NCBI GenBank assembly: GCA_964579765.1
Contig: CAZOIK010000060.1
Location: forward strand, 1 to 7,756
Direction: 5' to 3'
DNA from: DATNBT01 sp964579765
GTDB taxonomy: Bacteria > Acidobacteriota > Vicinamibacteria > Vicinamibacterales > CAVVIG01
Length of the DNA stretch: 7,756 nt
In this document: positions 5,541 to 7,756 of the stretch, piece by piece
How positions within the stretch are numbered: the stretch's first letter is position 1
Layout: each line of letters starts with the position of its first letter
Position numbers and translations under genes: made by a program
The notes under the pieces: generated by a model
The model's input: the letters and a program-made list of their open reading frames with translations, nothing else
The model's database searches: none
What the model was told of the DNA's origin: nothing

Positions 5541-6997
5541 TCGAGCTTGTACTTGCGCCGCAGGTCGCGGCGCGTCCCGGGGTAGACGTCGGCCTGGCGC
5601 GCGGCTTCGTCCGCGGCTTCGACGGTGTTCTTGATGGTGAACGCCTCGTTCTTTGCGTCGGTGAACGAGGCGCCGCAGCCCGGCGACACGGCGCCCTGCA
5701 TCAGCCGCGGCTCGAAGAACGCGAACCACTCGCGGTCGAAGTTGCCGGCCACGCGCCCTTCGTAGCACTGTTCCTTGAACCGCCGCCAGTAGTCGTCGAG
5801 CTGGTTGGCCCGCCGCGCGAGGCTCGCGAGCACCTGCTCGTACTGGCGCGTGGCGCGCGTGCGCGTGATCTCGGCGTCGGAGACGCCGCTCGCCGACGGC
5901 CCCGACGTCAGCGACTCGTTCAGCGACGTAATCGGCGTCGTCGAGGTCGTCGCCACGTGGTGGCCCGCCAGCAGCTCGCGCACGTGATCGACGGCGATGG
6001 CGAACGAGATGCCCTGCGCCCCGCGCGCGCCCATCGCGTTGACGCCGACGACGACGCCGCTGCGATCGAGGAGCGGGCCTCCGCTGTTGCCCGGGTTGAT
6101 GGCCGCGTCGGTCTGCACCAGCGTCACGGCGCCGGTCTGGCGCACGGCGCTCACGATGCCGCGCGTGACCGAGTTCTGCAGCACGCCGAGCGGCGAGCCA
6201 ATCGCGACCACGTCTTCGCCCGTGCGGACGTGCGCGACGTCGCCGAGCGGCAGCACCGGCTGGGTGGCGATGGCCGACGGGAGCTTCAGCACGGCGAGGT
6301 CGAGATCCGCGGCTTCCGCCTCGACGCGCGCCGGCACCACGTCGCCCGACGCGCGATGCACCTTCACCGAGACGTCGTTGCCGGCCACGTGCGCGTTGGT
6401 GACGATGGTGTCGGGCTGGACGAAGAAGCCGCTGCCGCGTCCGCCCGAGCTTTCGATCAGCACGACCGCCGGCGCGACGCGCGCGACGAGATCTTCGAGC
6501 GGCAGCGTCGCCGACGCGGCGAGCGGTTGCGGCGCGCCGGAGAGGTCGCGCGGCTGCGCCGGCACGGCGGCGGACGCCGAGGCGGCTGCCGCGACCGCGG
6601 CCGCGAGCGCGTGTTCCGCCGTCTGCTCGGCCTCGTTCACGTCGCCGGCGGGCGCGGCGGTTGGTTGACGTGGTGCCGCCGGCGCCGCAGCACGTGCGCG
6701 TTGCCGCGCGAGTCGGGGCGGCGGCTGGTGCGTCGCGTTCCAACGGTACCAGCCCACGCCGATGCCCGCGCACACGATGAGCGCGAGCGACACGCGCAGG
6801 GCGGCGCCCACGCCGCTCAGAGCCTCAGACCGGGGAGCCGGTGCCGCCGCGGCAGCCGGCGGGGGAGCGGACGGCGCCGATGTCGCCGGCGCGTCTTCGC
6901 GCGTAAACCCGCACCGGCAGGCCGTGATGCGGGTGGGCACACGCCGCCCGCACTGCGGGCAGTTCCAGCTGATCGTCTGGGCCCGTGGGGTGTCCAC
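5519..6997 (-). CDS. Zinc-ribbon, membrane-anchored HtrA-like trypsin-type serine protease
   Basis: The product is 492 aa. Residues 11-31 form a small zinc ribbon (C13-P-Q-C16 and C27-R-C29). An Ala/Pro-rich linker and one membrane helix (about 64-84) follow, so the ribbon should be cytosolic and the rest periplasmic. A second low-complexity Ala-rich stretch (about 100-165) leads to a trypsin-like domain of the HtrA/DegP type (about 168-345). The full triad is visible: H203 in TNAHVAG, D233 in DLDLAVLKL, and S305 in N-P-G-N-S-G-G-P-L, plus the IGSPLG loop (267-271). No PDZ domain follows, unlike DegP, DegQ or DegS. Instead there is a C-terminal region of about 115 residues (376-492) of unknown type, rich in charged and aromatic residues, with two cysteines (C411, C441) that could pair. 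The start is GTG, 3 nt after the upstream stop, with no clear Shine-Dalgarno. The likely role is envelope protein quality control or regulated proteolysis; the substrate is unknown. Confidence 0.88.
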   Translation of the reverse strand: MDTPRAQTISWNCPQCGRRVPTRITACRCGFTREDAPATSAPSAPPPAAAAAPAPRSEALSGVGAALRVSLALIVCAGIGVGWYRWNATHQPPPRLARQRARAAAPAAPRQPTAAPAGDVNEAEQTAEHALAAAVAAAASASAAVPAQPRDLSGAPQPLAASATLPLEDLVARVAPAVVLIESSGGRGSGFFVQPDTIVTNAHVAGNDVSVKVHRASGDVVPARVEAEAADLDLAVLKLPSAIATQPVLPLGDVAHVRTGEDVVAIGSPLGVLQNSVTRGIVSAVRQTGAVTLVQTDAAINPGNSGGPLLDRSGVVVGVNAMGARGAQGISFAIAVDHVRELLAGHHVATTSTTPITSLNESLTSGPSASGVSDAEITRTRATRQYEQVLASLARRANQLDDYWRRFKEQCYEGRVAGNFDREWFAFFEPRLMQGAVSPGCGASFTDAKNEAFTIKNTVEAADEAARQADVYPGTRRDLRRKYKLDYAGWDR

Positions 6998-7000
6998 GGA

Positions 7001-7756
7001 CTACGTATCGGCTCGACGGAGTCGCAGATACAGGGAGAGGAGCGGCGCCCAAAGCGGGTGATGTTTCCGGTAAAACGTCAGCAGGCTGCGGTGATAGAGC
7101 GCCTTCGACGCCCCGCGGGTCGGGGCGGAACGGCCGCGCACGTGCGTGACCTGCGCCGCGGGCGTGAAGAGAATCCGCCGCCCGCGGGCGCGGATCGCCG
7201 CGCAGAACTCCACGTCTTCCAGGTACATGAAGTACCGCTCGTCGAGCAGGCCGACGGCCTCGGCGTCGGCGCGCCGCACGAGCAGGCAGGCGCCGGTCAC
7301 CCAGTCGGGAAAGCGTTCCGCTCGCGTCAACGCATCGACGTCGCCGTGCTGTGCGCGCTTCTGCTGCATTTGCGCCAGCGGACCGACCATGCGTCCGAAC
7401 GACAGCTCGGCGCGGCCGTCTGCGTCCACCAGCCGCGGCCCGACCACGGCGACGTCGGGATGCGCGTCGAGCGCCGCCATCAGCGTGTCGATCGCGCCGG
7501 GCGGCACGAGGGTGTCGCTGTTGAGCAGGAGCAGGCGCGCGCCGCGGCTGGCGCGGATGCCGACGTTGTTCCCGCGCGCGAACCCGAGGTTCTCGCCCGT
7601 CTCGACGACGCGCACATCCGGCCACGCGCGCGCGGCGTCGGCGCTGCCGTCGGTCGAGGCGTTGTCCACGACGACGATCTCGTGCGAGGCCGACGGCGGC
7701 GCGTCGTGCAGCGACTGCAGGCAGCGCACGAGATCGGCGCGCGCGTTGAACGACAC
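7001..7756 (-). CDS. GT2 family glycosyltransferase, rhamnosyltransferase-like (5' end outside window)
   Basis: The visible 251 residues are a GT-A-fold family 2 glycosyltransferase of the kind annotated as rhamnosyl- or dTDP-sugar transferases in polysaccharide loci. Motifs in order: V-S-F-N-A-R (a variant of the VSYN start), EIVVVDNASTDGSAD (26-40), NLGFARGNNVGI (56-67), LLLLNSDT (75-82, the DXD-like metal/donor site), GACLLVRR (155-162) and LDERYFMYLEDVEFC (171-185, containing the likely catalytic acidic pair). The first codon in the window is GTG, but in this family the valine follows a short hydrophobic strand (such as L-S-V-V-I). The gene therefore almost certainly begins about 5-10 codons beyond position 7756 and is partial here. 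The stop is TAG at 7001-7003, 3 nt before the protease start, so the two are probably co-transcribed. Donor and acceptor are unknown. Confidence 0.92.
   Translation of the reverse strand: MSFNARADLVRCLQSLHDAPPSASHEIVVVDNASTDGSADAARAWPDVRVVETGENLGFARGNNVGIRASRGARLLLLNSDTLVPPGAIDTLMAALDAHPDVAVVGPRLVDADGRAELSFGRMVGPLAQMQQKRAQHGDVDALTRAERFPDWVTGACLLVRRADAEAVGLLDERYFMYLEDVEFCAAIRARGRRILFTPAAQVTHVRGRSAPTRGASKALYHRSLLTFYRKHHPLWAPLLSLYLRLRRADT

Noticed and set aside
4638..6773. A 711-codon minus-strand frame spanning the intergenic region and the protease gene
   Set aside because: It lies in another frame of the protease gene on the same strand, and its translation is extremely Arg/Ala/Gly-rich. The protease frame has complete catalytic motifs.

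Overview
This is a high-GC bacterial window (roughly two thirds G+C by eye). Every intact protein gene reads on the minus strand. Gene content and style fit a soil-type Acidobacteriota, possibly of the Vicinamibacteria kind, but that is inferred from the look of the proteins; there is no rRNA or marker gene here.

Layout, in the direction of transcription (high to low coordinates): (i) 7756-7001, a family 2 glycosyltransferase whose first few codons lie beyond the window edge. (ii) 6997-5519, a membrane-anchored HtrA-like serine protease with an N-terminal zinc ribbon, starting only 3 nt after the glycosyltransferase stop. (iii) 5518-4766, about 750 bp with no intact gene. It holds a plus-strand relic of a small membrane protein and a tandem array of seven or eight 21-bp units. 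(iv) 4765-189, a tightly coupled four-gene cassette: GT4 glycosyltransferase, a second GT4 glycosyltransferase (WbaZ-like), a WcaJ-type polyprenyl-phosphate hexose-1-phosphate transferase, and a UDP-glucuronate decarboxylase-like SDR. (v) 188-1, a non-coding tail with a GC-rich hairpin.

The cassette reads as part of a lipid-linked exopolysaccharide, capsule or O-antigen pathway. The WcaJ-type enzyme loads the first sugar phosphate onto undecaprenyl phosphate, the GT4 enzymes extend the chain, and the SDR would supply a nucleotide sugar (UDP-xylose if it is a true decarboxylase). No flippase, polymerase, ligase or export gene lies in the window. The three junctions overlap by 4, 1 and 11 bp, which points to one translationally coupled mRNA.

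I found no clear new biological system. Most worth a second look are the 21-bp tandem array upstream of the polysaccharide cassette, the replacement of the catalytic lysine by threonine in the SDR active-site motif, the zinc-ribbon/protease fusion with an unassigned C-terminal domain, and the internally deleted membrane-protein relic.
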